Assembly: GCA_963575745.1 (NCBI GenBank)
Contig: CAUYUJ010015016.1
Span: 1,053,681 to 1,098,848, forward strand
DNA from: Prorocentrum cordatum
Lineage: Eukaryota; Sar; Dinophyceae; Prorocentrales; Prorocentraceae
Length of the DNA: 45,168 bases
Direction: 5' to 3'
A program made the position numbers and the translations under genes. This document shows, piece by piece, positions 1 through 10,800 of this stretch (the first letter of the stretch is position 1; every line of letters starts with the position of its first letter). The notes under the pieces were generated by a model. That model saw nothing but the letters and a program-made list of their open reading frames with translations, had not been told where the DNA came from and searched no databases.

Positions 1-374
1 TCAGCCTGCCTCAGCAGCAGCTGCCTCAGCCTCAGCCTGCATCAGCCTCAGCCTAGCCTCAGCCTGCCTCAGCATCAGCCTGCCTCAGCCTCAGCCTCAG
101 CCTGCCTCAGCCTCAGCCTCAGCCTGCTTCAGCCTCAGCCTCAGTCTGCCTTCAGCCTCGGCCTCAGCCTCAGCCTGCCTCAGCCTCAGCCTGCATCAGC
201 CTCAGCTCAGCCTCAGCTCAGCCTCAGCCTGCCTCAGCATCAGCCTGCTTCAGCCTCAGCCTCAGCCTACCTCAGCCTGCTTCAGCCTGGCCTCAGTCTG
301 CCTTCAGCCTCGGCCTCAGCCTCAGCCTGCCTCATCCTCAGCCTGCCTCAGCCTCAGCATCAGCCTGCCTCAGC
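1..374. repeat. CAGCCT-type simple repeat, copy 1
   Basis: The stretch consists of imperfect repeats of CAGCCT and CAGCCTGCCT with occasional CAT or CTT variants. It starts at the window edge, so its left limit is unknown. A second tract of the same make-up lies at 1100-1512. Both tracts run directly into the same 73-bp tandem repeat, which points to duplication of a whole module. No gene is supported here. Confidence 0.9.
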
Positions 375-730
375 ATTCAAAATGTGGGCCGGGAATGGAG
401 TTCTGGGAACTCGAAGAACACGAAGTGGCCTACAGTTGGCTCAGGGCATTCAAAATCATGCCCAGGAATGGAGTTCTGGGAACTCGAAGAACACGAAGTG
501 GCCTACAGTTGGCTCCGGGCATTCAAAATCATGCCCAGGAATGGAGTTCTGGGAACGCGAAGACCACGAAGTGGCCTACAGTTTGGCTCCGGGCATTCAA
601 AATCATGCCCAGGAATGGAGTTCTGGGAACTCGAAGACCACGAAGTGGCCTACAGTTGGCTCCGGGCATTCAAAATCATGCCCAGGAATAGAGCTCTGGA
701 ACTCGAAGACCACGAAGTGCGTTGCTGTTG
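375..730. repeat. 73-bp tandem repeat array, copy 1
   Basis: About five copies of a 73-bp unit that begins with attcaaaatcatgcccagg and continues through gaactcgaagaccacgaag. The 73-bp length is not a multiple of three, so the overlapping open frames (for example 382-735) are products of the repeat rather than genes. The last copy is altered and leads into the conserved flank at 720-860. Confidence 0.9.
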
Positions 731-860
731 GCTAAAAAAGGAGTCCCCGGATTCCCCCGGATCCCGTCCGGATCCCGCCCAGACCCCCCTGGGGAGTCAT
801 GATGCTCTCTTTTGCCACTACTAGGAATCTATAAGTCTTCGCTGTTAGGTAAAAGGAAAA
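720..860. repeat. Conserved flank of the duplicated module, copy 1
   Basis: This non-tandem sequence holds CCGGATCCCG-type short repeats (cccggatcccgtccggatcc) and a run through tgatgctctcttttg and ttcgctgttaggtaaa. It recurs at 2046-2190 with few changes and marks the right side of both copies of the module. Beyond it, 860-1060 is AT-rich unique DNA in which I see no gene. Confidence 0.85.
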
Positions 861-940
861 TATGAAATAACAACAATAGCAACAACAAGTACAATAACAA
901 TAGTAAGGTAACAATAAAAGTGATACGAATACTAAAATAT

Positions 941-995
941 GATCCCGGCAAAGCAACCTAACAGCGATGTGTAGGAGCATGTCTGGAAGCATTCC
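941..995. repeat. Dispersed repeat of about 50 bp (also at 23226-23277)
   Basis: The segment containing ggcaaagcaacctaacagcg and the following gtaggagcatgtctggaag matches 23226-23277 with a handful of substitutions. A shorter relic (gcatagctggaagcatg) is visible near 39400. It is not tandem at any of these places, so it may be the edge of a mobile or segmentally duplicated sequence. Confidence 0.7.
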
Positions 996-1062
996 CCTTA
1001 AGATTCAGATGAGAATCCAGTTGTAGAATTCTGCTGTTCTCGCAGTCGCAGTCGCATTCGCG

Positions 1063-1512
1063 ATGACAGTCGCAGTGGCAACGGCAGTCGCAGTCCCAGC
1101 CTGCATCACCACCCCAGCCTCAGCCTGCCTCAGCCTCAAGCCTCAGCCTCAGCCTGCCTCAGCGTCAGCCTGCCTCAGCCTCAGCCTCAGCCTGCCTCAG
1201 CCTCAGCCTCAGCCTGCTTCAGCCTCAGCCTCAGTCTGCCTTCAGCCTCGGCCTCAGCCTCAGCCTGCCTCAGACTCAGCCTCAGCCTGCCTCAGCATCA
1301 GCCTGCTTCAGCCTCAGCCTCAGCCTCAGCCTGCCTCAGCCTCAGCACTGCCTCAGCCTCAACGTCCAGCTGCCCTCAGCATCAGCCGGCCTCATCCTCA
1401 GCCTCAGCCTGCCTCAGACTCAGCCTCAGCCTGCCTCAGCCTCAGCCTTCAGTCTGCCTCTGCCAGCCTCGGCCTCACCTCAGCCTCGCCTCAGCATCAG
1501 GCCTGCCTCAGC
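1063..1512. repeat. CAGCCT-type simple repeat, copy 2
   Basis: A short tract of CAGTCG-type repeats (1045-1090) passes into CAGCCT and CAGCCTGCCT repeats like those at 1-374. The 332-residue open frame running through it is Gln/Pro/Ser/Ala monotony with no start context or domain, so I do not call a gene. Confidence 0.88.
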
Positions 1513-2050
1513 ATTCAAAATGTGGGCCCGGAATGGAGTTCTTGGGAACTCGAAGACTGGGAACTCGAAGAACCGAAGTGGCCTACAGTTGGCTCCGGGC
1601 ATTCAAAATCATGCCCCAGGAATGGCGTTTTTTTTTTTTTTTTTTTTTTTTTCTTTTCTGGGACTCGAAAGACCACGAAGTGGCCTACGTTGGCTCCAGA
1701 CATTCAAAATCCATCCGGGAATGGAGTTCTGGGAACTCGAAGAACACGAAATGGCCTACAGTTGGCTCCGGGCATTCAAAATCATGCCCAGGAATGGAGT
1801 TCTGGGAACTCGAACACCACGAAGTGGCCTACAGTTGGCTCCGGTCATTCAAAATCATGCCCAGGAATGGAGTTCTGGGAACTCGAAGACCACGAAGTGG
1901 CCTACAGTTGGCTCCGGGCATTCAAAATCATGCCCAGGAATGGAGTTCTGGGAACTCGAAGACCACGAAGTGGCCTACAGTTGGGTCCGGGCATTCAAAA
2001 TCATGCCCAGGAATGGAGTTCTGGGAACTCGAAGACCACGAAGTGCGTTA
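1513..2050. repeat. 73-bp tandem repeat array, copy 2, with a T25 run
   Basis: About seven copies of the same 73-bp unit as at 375-730. The first copies are rearranged. One contains an uninterrupted run of 25 T (1628-1652), which looks like a poly(A) tract on the other strand and may record a retroposition or slippage event. The later copies (1780-2046) are nearly identical, which suggests recent amplification. Confidence 0.9.
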
Positions 2051-2190
2051 CTGTTGGCTAAAAAAGGAGTCCCCGGATTCCCCCGGATCCCGTCCGGATC
2101 CCGCCCAGACCCCCCTGGGGAGTCATGATGCTCTCTTTTGACACTACTAGAAACCTACCAATCTTCGCTGTTAGGTAAAAACGAAAATTA
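2046..2190. repeat. Conserved flank of the duplicated module, copy 2
   Basis: Matches 720-860 with few differences, including ccccggattcccccggatcc and ttcgctgttaggtaaa. It closes the second copy of the CAGCCT/73-bp module and abuts the first satellite linker. Confidence 0.85.
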
Positions 2191-2335
2191 CCCTGGCGAC
2201 GTACCCAACCCATGCGCAATGCGGGGCATGAATAGCTTGGGAGACGGTATACGGAGGAGATGGCGTGACATGGGCGCATATACTTCTGCGAGCGGCATTG
2301 GTGAGGCTCGCGGCCCCCCACAAGGATTGCGATGT
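2190..2335. repeat. Satellite linker module, copy 1
   Basis: Carries the signature ccctggcgacgtacccaacc, gcgcaatgcggggcatga, cttgggagacg and tgggcgcatatacttctgcg. The same linker recurs around 4545-4680, 5865-5990 (diverged), 6745-6850, 19560-19690 (inverted) and 19985-20036 (partial). It separates blocks of the satellite, so the array has a higher-order organisation. Confidence 0.85.
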
Positions 2336-4425
2336 CCCGCTGAGATCTGCCTGGCGCCTCGCTCCACCAGCAGCCCTCGAAAGTGGCGACAGCTTCGCAC
2401 ATCGCAGCCCCCCAGGAACGGCGAGGTCCCGCTCAGGTCTGCGCGGTGCCTCACCCCGCAGGGCCCACCAGCAGCCCTCGAAAGTGGCGACATTCTCGCA
2501 GATCGCAGCCACCCAGGGACGGAGAGGTCCCCCGGGCGGTGCCTCGCTCCGCAGGACCCACCAACAGCCCCCGGAAGTGGCGACAGTTTCGCAGATCGCA
2601 GCCCCCCAGGGACGGCGAGGTCCCGCTCAGATCCGCGCGGTGCCTCACTCCACAGGACCCACCAGCAGCCCTCGAAAGTGGCGACAATTTCCCAGATCGC
2701 AGCCCCACAGGGACGGCGAGGTCCCGCTCATATCCGCGCGGTGCCTCACTCCGAAGGAACCACCAGCAGCCCCCGAAAGTGGCGACAGTTTCCTGATCGC
2801 AGCCCCCCAGGGACGGCGAGGTCCCGCTCAGGTCCGCGCGGTGCCACACTCCGCAGGACCAGCAGCCCTCGAAAGTGGCGACAGTTTCGCAAATCGCAGC
2901 CCCCCCAGGGATGGCGAGGTCCCGCTCTGGTCCGCGCGGTGCCTCACTCCGCAGGACCCACCAGCAGCCCTCGAAAGCGGCAACAATTTCGCAGATCGCA
3001 GACTCCCAGAGACGGCGCGGTCCCACTCAGGTCCGCGTGGTGCCTCACCCCGCAGGACCCACCAGCAGCCCTCCGAAGTGGCGACAATTTCGCAGACCGC
3101 AGCCCCCCAGGGGACGGGGAGGTTCCGCTCAGATCCGCGCGGTGCCCAACTCCGCAGGACCCACCAGCAGCCCTCGAAAGCGGCGACAAATTCGCAGATC
3201 GCAGCCCCCAAGGACGGCGAGGTCCCACTCAGGCCCGCGCGGTGCCTCACTCCGCAGGACCCACCAGCAGCCCTCGAAGGTGGCGACAGTTTCGCAGATC
3301 GCAGCCCCCCAGGGACGGCGAGCTACCGCTCAGGTCTGCGCGATTCCTCACTCTGCTGGACCCACCAGCAGCCCTCGAAAAGGGCGACAATTTCGCAGAT
3401 CGCAGCCCCCCAGGGACGGCGAGGTCCCGCTCAGGTCCACGCGGTGCTTCAGCCCGCAGGGCCCACCAGCAGCCCTCGAAAGTGGCGACAACTTCGCAGA
3501 TCGCAGCCCCCCAGGACGGCGCGGTCCCGCTCAGATCCGCGCGGTGCATCACACCACAGGACCCACCAGCAGCCCTCGAAAATGGTGACAGTTTCGCAAA
3601 GGCCCCCCAGGCACGGCGCGGTCCCGCTCAGGCCCGCGCGGTGCCTCACTCCGCAGGACCCACCAGCAGCCCTCGAAAGCGGTGACAATTTCGCAAATCG
3701 CAGCCCCCCAGGGACGGCGAGGTCCCGCTCAGGTCCGCGCGTTGCCTCACCCCGCAGGACCCACCAGCAGCCCTCGAAAGTGGCGACAGCTTCGCAGATC
3801 GCAGCCCCCCAGGGACGGCGAGGTCCCGCTCAGGTCCGCGTGATGCCCCACCCCGCAGGACCCACCAGCAGCCCTCGAAAGCGGCGACAATTTCGCAGAT
3901 CGCAGCCCCCCAGGGACGGCGAGGTCCCGCTCAGATCCGCACGGTGCCTCACTCCGCAGGACCCACCAGCAGCCCTCGAAAAAGACATCAGTTTCGCGGA
4001 TCGCAGCCCCCCAGGGACGGCGAGGTCCCGCTCAGGTCCGCGCGGTGCCCCTCTCCGCAGGACCACCAGCAGCCCTCGAGAGTGGCGACAATTTCGCAGA
4101 TCGCAGCCCCCCAGGGACGGCGAGGTCCCGCTCAGGTCCGCGCGGTGCCTCGCTCCGCAGGACCCACCAGCAGCCCTCGAAAGCGGCAACAATTTCGCAG
4201 ATCGCGCCCCCCCAAGGACGGCGAGGTCCCGCTCAGGCCCGCGCGGTGCCTCACTCCGCAGGACCCACCAGCAGCCCTCGAAAATGGCGACAATTTCGCA
4301 GATCGCAGCCCCCCAAGGACGGCGAGGTCCCGCTCAGGTCCGCGCGGTGCATCACACCGCAGGACCCACCAGCAGCCCTCGAAAGCGGCGTCAGCTTCGC
4401 AGATCGCAGCCCCCCAGCGACGGCG
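2335..4425. repeat. GC-rich satellite of about 101-103 bp, block 1
   Basis: About 20 head-to-tail monomers. Each has gacggcgaggtcccgctcag, gcgcggtgcctcactccgca, ggacccaccagcagccctcg and aaagtggcgacagtttcgca. Monomers are mostly 101-103 bp, near a multiple of three, and the consensus lacks stop codons in several frames. That explains very long open frames on both strands (for example 2265-4589). Nothing in their translations resembles a protein domain. Confidence 0.95.
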
Positions 4426-4680
4426 AAGAGAGGGCAGGAGACAAGAGGAACGCGGGAGGCGGGAAGAGAAGGACAGGCGCGACCACACCCCTCCATTCAA
4501 AACTGATACCCAACCAAGGGGGGCTGGGAATCAGAATAACATTACCCTGGCGACGTAACCAACCCCTGCGCAATGCGGGGCATGAGTAGCTTGGGAGACG
4601 TTATACGGAGGTGATGACGTGACATGGGCGCATATACTTCTGCGAGCGGCATTCGTGAGGCTCGCAGCCCCCCAAGGATT
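4425..4680. repeat. Satellite block end plus linker module, copy 2
   Basis: The end of the block changes to a purine-rich tail (gcgaagagagggcagg, gggaggcgggaag), then ccctccattcaaaactgata, a diverged form of the stem-loop cccaaccaaggagggttggg (near 4511), and the linker signature. The stem-loop has 7-bp arms and recurs at 6716-6735, near 19265 (inverted), 19939 and 20731. Confidence 0.85.
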
Positions 4681-5770
4681 GCGATGTCCCGCTCAGATCT
4701 GCATGGTGCCTCGCCCCGCTGGACCCACCAGGAGCCCTCGAAAAGGGCGACAACACTCGCAGATTGCAGCCCCCAGGGACGGCGAGGTCCCATTCAGATC
4801 CGCGCGGTGTCTCACCCCGCAGGACCCACCAGCAGCCCTCGAAAGCGGCGACGGCTTCGCAGATCGCAGCCCCCAGGGACGACGAGGTCCCGCTCAGGTC
4901 CGCGCGGTGCATCACACCGCAGGACCCACCAGCAGCCCTCGAAGTAGCGACAGGCTCGCAGATCGCAGCCCCCCAGGGACGGCGAGGTCCCGCTCGGATC
5001 CGCGCGGTGCCTCACTCCGCAGGACCCACCAGCAGCCCTCGAAAGTGGCGACAGTTTCGCAGATCGCAGCCCCCCAAGGACGGCGAGGTCCTGTTCGGAT
5101 CCGCGCGGTGCCAGCGGCCCTCGAAAGTGGCAACAAGTTCGCAGATCGCAGCGCCCCAGGGACGGCAAGGTCCCGCTCAGACCCGCGCGGTGCCTCACTC
5201 CGCAGGGCCCACCAGCAGCCCTCGAAAGTGGGTATCATCTCGCAGATCACAGCCCCCCAAGGACGGCGAGGTCCCGCTCAGGTCAGCGCGGCGCCTCGCT
5301 CCGCAGGACCCACCAGCAGCCCTCGAGAGTGGCGACAATTTCGCAGATCGCAGCCCCCCAGGGACGGCGAGGTACCGCTCAGACCCGCGCGGTGCCTCAC
5401 TCCGCAGGGCCCACCAACAGCCCTCGAAAGCGGCAATTTCGCAGATCGCAGCCCACCAGGGACGGCGAGGTCCCGCTCAGGTCCGCGCGGCGCCTCACCC
5501 CGCAGGACCCACCAGCAGTCCTCGAAAGTAGCGACAGCTTCGCAGATCGCAGCCCCCCAGGGACGGCGAGGTCCCGCTCAGGCCCGCGCGGTGCCCCACT
5601 CCACAGGACCCACCAGCAACCCTCGAAAGTGGCGACAATTCCGCATATCGCAGCCCCCCCAAGGACGGCGAGGTCCCGCCCAGGCCCGCGAGTTGCCTCA
5701 CTCCGCAGGACCCACCAGCAGCACCAGAAAGTGGCGATAGCTTCGCAGATCGCAGCCCCCCAGCGACGGC
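4680..5770. repeat. GC-rich satellite, block 2
   Basis: About 11 monomers in the same orientation as block 1, with some length variants (for example a shortened monomer near 5110). It ends with the same purine-rich tail as block 1. Long open frames here are satellite artefacts. Confidence 0.93.
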
Positions 5771-6060
5771 GAAGAGAGGGCAGGCGGCGAAAGGAGGCGG
5801 GAGGCGGGAGGAGGAGGAGAAGGAGAGACGCGACCACACCCAACCAAGGAGGGTTGGGAAAATAATTACCCTGGCGACGTACCCAACCCCTGCGCAAAAG
5901 CGGGGCGCAAATAGTTTAGGATACTTTATAAGGGGGCGATGACGGAGCGAGGGTTACATATGTCTGCAGACGGAATTCGGGAGACTCGCAGGACACTGGC
6001 TACAGGAAAAGGGCTTGATAAAGCTGATGATTTACAATTCCTGAGCACTCCTAGCCACTT
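5770..6060. repeat. Linker module, diverged copy 3
   Basis: Purine-rich tail, the stem-loop motif near 5840, the ccctggcgacgtacccaacc motif and a diverged downstream half. The later part (about 6000-6060) is unlike other linkers and leads into the variant satellite. No gene is seen. Confidence 0.75.
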
Positions 6061-6640
6061 CGAAAACGGGGATCACAGCAGGCCTCGAAAGTGGCGACAG
6101 GTTCACAGATCGCAGCCCCGCAGGGACGGCGAGGTCTCATTTGAATCTGCCCGTGGCCCTCACTGTGCTGGGCCCCCCAGCAGGCCTCGAAAATGGCGGC
6201 AGTTTCGCAGATCGCAGCCCCCCAGGGATGGCGAGGTCTAATTTGAATCCGCGCGTGGCCCTCACTGTGCTGGGCCCCCCAGCAGGCCTCGAAAGTGGCG
6301 ACAGTTTCACAGATCGCAGCCCCCCAGGGAGGGCGAGGTCTAATTTGGATCTGCCGCGATTACCCTCTATGCTGGACCCCCCAGCAGGCCTCGAAAGTGG
6401 CGACAGTTTCACAGATCGCAGCCCCCCCCCCCCCAGGGATGGCGAGGTCTAATTTGAATCTGCCGCGATTACCCTCTATGCTGAGCCCCCCAGCAGGCCT
6501 CGAAAGTGGCGACAGTTTCACAGATCGCAGCCCCCCAGGAATGGCGAGGTCTAATTTGGATCTGCCGCGATTGCCCTCTATGCTGGACCCCCCAGCAGGC
6601 CTCGAAACTGGCGACAGTTTCACAGCCCCCCGCAGGCACG
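6060..6640. repeat. Variant satellite subfamily of about 107 bp
   Basis: Five or so monomers related to the main satellite (they share cctcgaaagtggcgacag and cagatcgcagccccccaggg). The other half is replaced by ggcgaggtctaatttgaatc and ccctcactgtgctgggcccc. A C-run of 11 lies near 6423-6433. The block is homogeneous inside but clearly separate from the main family, so it expanded on its own. Confidence 0.9.
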
Positions 6641-6860
6641 ACAGAAAGAGGCAGGAAAGAGGCGGGAGGCGGGAGGAGGAAGGACGCGACCACACTGCTC
6701 TATTCAAAACGAATACCCAACCAAGGAGGGTTGGGAATAACATTACCCTGGCGACGTACCCAACCCATGCGCAATGCGGGGCATGAGTAGCTTGGGAGAC
6801 GCGACATGGGCGCATATACTTCTGCGAGCGGCATTCGTGAGGCTCGCAGCCCCCCCTGCC
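6640..6860. repeat. Linker module, copy 4
   Basis: Purine-rich tail, tattcaaaacgaataccc, the perfect stem-loop cccaaccaaggagggttggg at 6716-6735, then the linker signature. It lies between the variant satellite and the satellite block that received the retrotransposon. Confidence 0.85.
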
Positions 6861-7192
6861 TGGTGCCTCGTTCCGCTGAACCCGCCACCAGCCTTCGAAA
6901 GTTGCGACAAATTCGCAGATCGCAGCCCCCCAGGGACGGCGAGGCCCCGCTCAGATCTGCGCGGTGCCTCACCCCGCTGGACCCACCAGCAGCCCGCGAA
7001 AGTGGCGACAATCTCGCAGATCGCAGCCCCTGGCGAGGTCCCGCTCGGATCCGCGCGGTGCCTCACTCCGCAGGACCCACCAGCAGCCCTCGAAAGTGGC
7101 GACAGTTTCGCAGATCGCAGCCCCCCAAGGACGGCGAGGTCCCGCTCAAATCTGCGCAGTGCCTCACTCCGCTGGACCCGCCAGCAGCCTTC
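6860..7192. repeat. GC-rich satellite, block 3, left of the insertion
   Basis: Three and a half monomers of the main satellite. The last is cut after agcagccttc at 7192, where the LTR element begins. The monomer resumes at 16346, so this block and the one at 16346 were one array before insertion. Confidence 0.92.
7188..7192. repeat. Target site duplication, left copy
   Basis: CCTTC directly left of the left LTR. The same five bases follow the right LTR at 16346-16350. Removing the element and one copy restores a normal satellite monomer (agcagccttcgacagtggcg), which confirms both element ends. Confidence 0.95.
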
Positions 7193-7384
7193 TGTGATAT
7201 GGAAGACCCGCAGGGTCGGATATCGCTGATATCGTTTGTCGAATGATCGCGCGGCGAATCAATCTGCGTAGCTCTAAGGCCAAGGGCCCTAGTATAAGTT
7301 CCGAACCAAAACAGGCAGCGGGAAGAAGGGTGAGAGCAGCAAAAGCAGGGGCAGGAAAGGCTCGGGGAGCGAGCGGAAATCACA
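7193..7384 (-). repeat. 3' LTR (left end)
   Basis: 192 bp, terminal inverted hexamers TGTGAT/ATCACA. It aligns without gaps to 16154-16345, with three substitutions. Because the element is read on the minus strand, this is the downstream LTR. Confidence 0.96.
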
Positions 7385-7392
7385 CTCCTCCT
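7385..7392 (-). promoter_or_regulatory. Polypurine tract
   Basis: On the minus strand AGGAGGAG lies directly against the TGTGAT start of the 3' LTR, the expected place for plus-strand priming. The remaining non-coding DNA between it and the pol stop (7393-7895) shows no further gene and is taken as the 3' untranslated part. Confidence 0.8.
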
Positions 7393-7895
7393 GATCGGCG
7401 CTCGCGGCGCCGTCGAGCGACGATCACCGATCGCAGCTCACTACATTAAGCAGGGCGCTTCGCTGAGAGAGCAAGCGCTGACACACACCGCGGTGGATGC
7501 TAGGCGCAACATCTCCACCAGAACAAACACAGGCAAACGGCCTTGTCGGCATACTATCCGGCTGCCTCTGGGCATTTAACGGGTGCTGCTACACGCACCG
7601 GCAAGAAACAAATAAATTCTCAGGCGAGCAGCAGCGCGAGTCCGATCGCGATGCGACAAGACTCAAAAACACTATCTTATCGAGATAAGGTCTTAATAGT
7701 GTGGTCGTCACCACATTGGGAAAAACTGCGCACACTGAATGAAGCTTCGAACGGGCTGTGGGCGCCGAGCGCGGCAGCTCCACAATCAAAACAATGCGGA
7801 CTAACGTAGTCTGCCGCACGATGTGGCGCCAGGTGTAAAACAAAAAAAAAGCCAGCAAAACGGAGCAGAGCGGCGGCACAGAGCGGCGGCTTGCA

Positions 7896-10800
7896 TCACG
7901 AAATCTTCTTCTGCACTTTCGCGTTGACGGGCAACCCTTGAAGCTGCCTCCATCTGTTTTGCAAGTCCCAGCGCAGACTGTTGTGCATCTTCGAAAAGTC
8001 TGGCTCGTGGGTCATGTGATTCCGGCGAAGCCATGACGCGTGCTTCCGGCACGTCCTGCAGGTCACGTAGACACTATGTGGGTTGTGTCCGACGCGTATG
8101 TTGCGCTCGGCGATCACACATGCGTTCATCTCCGATGGCGAAACCGTTGGCGTTGATCCGCTCCACGAAACCACGCTGGCTGACGAAGAACTGTGAACCG
8201 TCATCGGCGATGATGGCGCAGAACTCGCTCCCTGCACGAAGCTGTCCGGTGATGATGGCGGCGCGGCTGGCGCTGCCGATCCGCTTGCTGATGATGAACT
8301 CTGGGCTGATGCGGCAATCGTCGGCGGCTCCACGTGGACATCTCCGTCGGCGTCTTCGGGAATGGTAGGCGGTGCGTTGTTGCGGCGTCCAAGGTATCGT
8401 CCATCCCATCCTGGATATACTCCGGGCAAGGGGCTGTCGGCGTGCCCGGTGTCGTCAGCCTTGGACCCATTGCTGGTGTTGTTGATGGTCCCGATCTGAA
8501 TTGGATTGGGGTCGCCTGACCCAAATATCTCTCTTCGCATCACAAACCACAGCGCTGCGAACAATGTAAACCCAATCATGATTCCACTGAGCATCGCGAT
8601 GAATGTCATGTAGCAGACCCAATATGATCTCTCCTGCGAGGTAGGCTGTGCCTTCACGCGTCCGAGACATGTCATCAGCACTGAGGCAAGCATGGCGGCA
8701 TGCGGTTGCCTAGTGCCAAAGTTGTGCTTCTTGGCCCCGAAGAAAGCGAGGAGCGCTCCGGTCTCCATGATCTTGGTGAGCGCGTCGGCGACCATACTCC
8801 ACGTAGGTATCCACGAGAGCTTCAGCTGGCTGTTGGGGTGCACCGTCTCCTTGATCATCGATGCGACGATGCGGAACCGCTTGTCGGTGGATTGGCCCAC
8901 GTCAGACTTGATGTGCGTAACCAGGCCGTTGCTGTCGCTGTAGATCTCCCCGGATCGTTTGGTGCTGAGGTCGTCGATCTGCTTGAGCGTCTTCTTCGGG
9001 TTGTAGGCCTCCGTGAGTAGCTGGCCGAACCAAGTACTCGACTCGGCGCCCTCTAGGGTGGCGTAACCCTCGGCGGCCAGCGTCGACTTCACGGATCGCT
9101 TGACCGTGCCCGAATGCCAAGCCACGGGCAGGCACAAGTCATATCGTCCAGCCACGACGTCCCGTGGCTTGTGAGTTAGCCCAATCGCCATGCCCCACTG
9201 GCTCTTCACCCCGTCCACGTTGGCGAAGGCCGCGTCGCTGAAGCAGATAATGGTGCAGGTGCGCAGGTCGATGATGTTGCGCTTGATGACGATGGCGAAG
9301 TCGGCGGACCCGTGCACGTAAGCGACGGTCTTGTTCAGCGTCTTGGCGTCGGCCACGGTGGCGGTGTTGGTGCGGCGAGCTGCAAGGCTCACCGGGCAGG
9401 CGATGTCCACTCGCGTCTGTACCGCGAGCCAAAGCAGTTGACCGAGCGTGTGGCGATATCCCGAGACCTCCGAGGTGGTAAGCCGATCTTCTGGTGATCG
9501 TCCGCGTTGGGCGTTGAATTCGATGAAATCCACCTGGGCGGCGGCCGTCGCCTGGGTAATGCGGAACTCCTCGTTGGTCTTGTTGATGGTCCGGCCGCAG
9601 TACTTGATGATACCCTCTACCTTCTTGAGGTGCAGCTTCTTCTGCAAGGAGCTAATGACTCGCTTCCACTCGCTGGAGTTTCCGCGCTGGGCGATGAGGA
9701 AGTCGTCCACGTGGGAGTGGATCATGGCGGCGAGCCCTTTGTCGTCGTAGTAGTAGTAAAGGCCCTTCTCGAGCTTGCTCTCGATGAGGCCGTGCTCCTG
9801 GAACACCTTCTGGGCGTAGAGGTACCACTGGCGTCCTGCATCTCGGGCACCATAAATGGCGCCAGTCGCCATCACGATCTCGCCGGGCAGTGTGCCTGGC
9901 GGCGGGTTCTTGGCTGGTATGCGTAGCAGTAGCAGCCTCTCGATGTTGCCCGACTGCAGGTAGGCCGTCATCGCGTCGTACGACGTGAGGCCCCAGCCAA
10001 GCTGGGCGGCGGCAGCAAGCGTGAGGTAAAGCGCGTCCCTTGACCCGGTCGGCGCGTCCGCGCGGATCTGGGACTTGTCTTCTTGACAGCCCTGGACGAC
10101 GAGGCGGGCCTTCATGAGGTTGGCGGCCTTCTGCGTGAGCACCCAGCGGGTACCGACTGGTCGTGTTCCAGGGTGTCGCTTGAGGATCTCCTTCAGCTCC
10201 TTGGGCGGCAGCTTCTTGTAGGCCCCGAACTCGGTCCACTTGGACCACTCGACCTTCATGGCCGTATCCATGCGCTTCTTGTCCTTGGCGGAGAGCTTGT
10301 CGTACTTGATCTCCTTAGCAGCGGCCTTCCCGGTGAGCATAACCTCTCGGAGCCGAACGGTCGAGTGCAACTCGTCGTCGCTGACCTCGAAGTAGTTGTC
10401 CAAGTAGAGGTCGGTCCTGAGTGTGTCTTTTGGCCTCTTGAAGCACTTGGGTAGGTCGTCCTTGAGACTCTCCAAGAACTCCTTGCGCTTGGTGGCTTTG
10501 CTGCGGTCGTCTGTCTGGTCGAGCCTGTCACGTTGAAGTGCGCGAGGTGCGTCCTCTTGTTGAGCTTGGCGCTGAGCCTTGTTGCCGCGTTGTCCTTCAG
10601 GATGTTGTGGTCTGCGGGCAAGGGCTTCTCTGCGAACTTCCTCCTCCGCAGCCTTGCTCCAGTTGCGTGGCCCTTCGAATCCGGAGCTGTCGGCATCCGA
10701 TGAATGTCCATCAGCTTCTGTGCGTCGAGCTCCTGGCGATGGTAGTCGTACTCCATCGCGTTCTTCTGGCTGTTCGTCGTGTACTTCTGGTTGCACGGCG

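Noticed and set aside
1515-1703. Poly-Lys frame opposite the T25 run
   Set aside because: It is a product of the homopolymer within the 73-bp array.
2265-4589. 774-residue Arg/Pro/Ser-rich open frame and many similar ones on both strands
   Set aside because: They coincide with the 101-103 bp satellite, repeat with its period and have no domain; overlapping long frames on both strands are explained by repeat length and base composition.
7200-7384. Independent small gene in the LTR
   Set aside because: The same open frame occurs in both LTRs only because the sequences are repeats; no coding signal.
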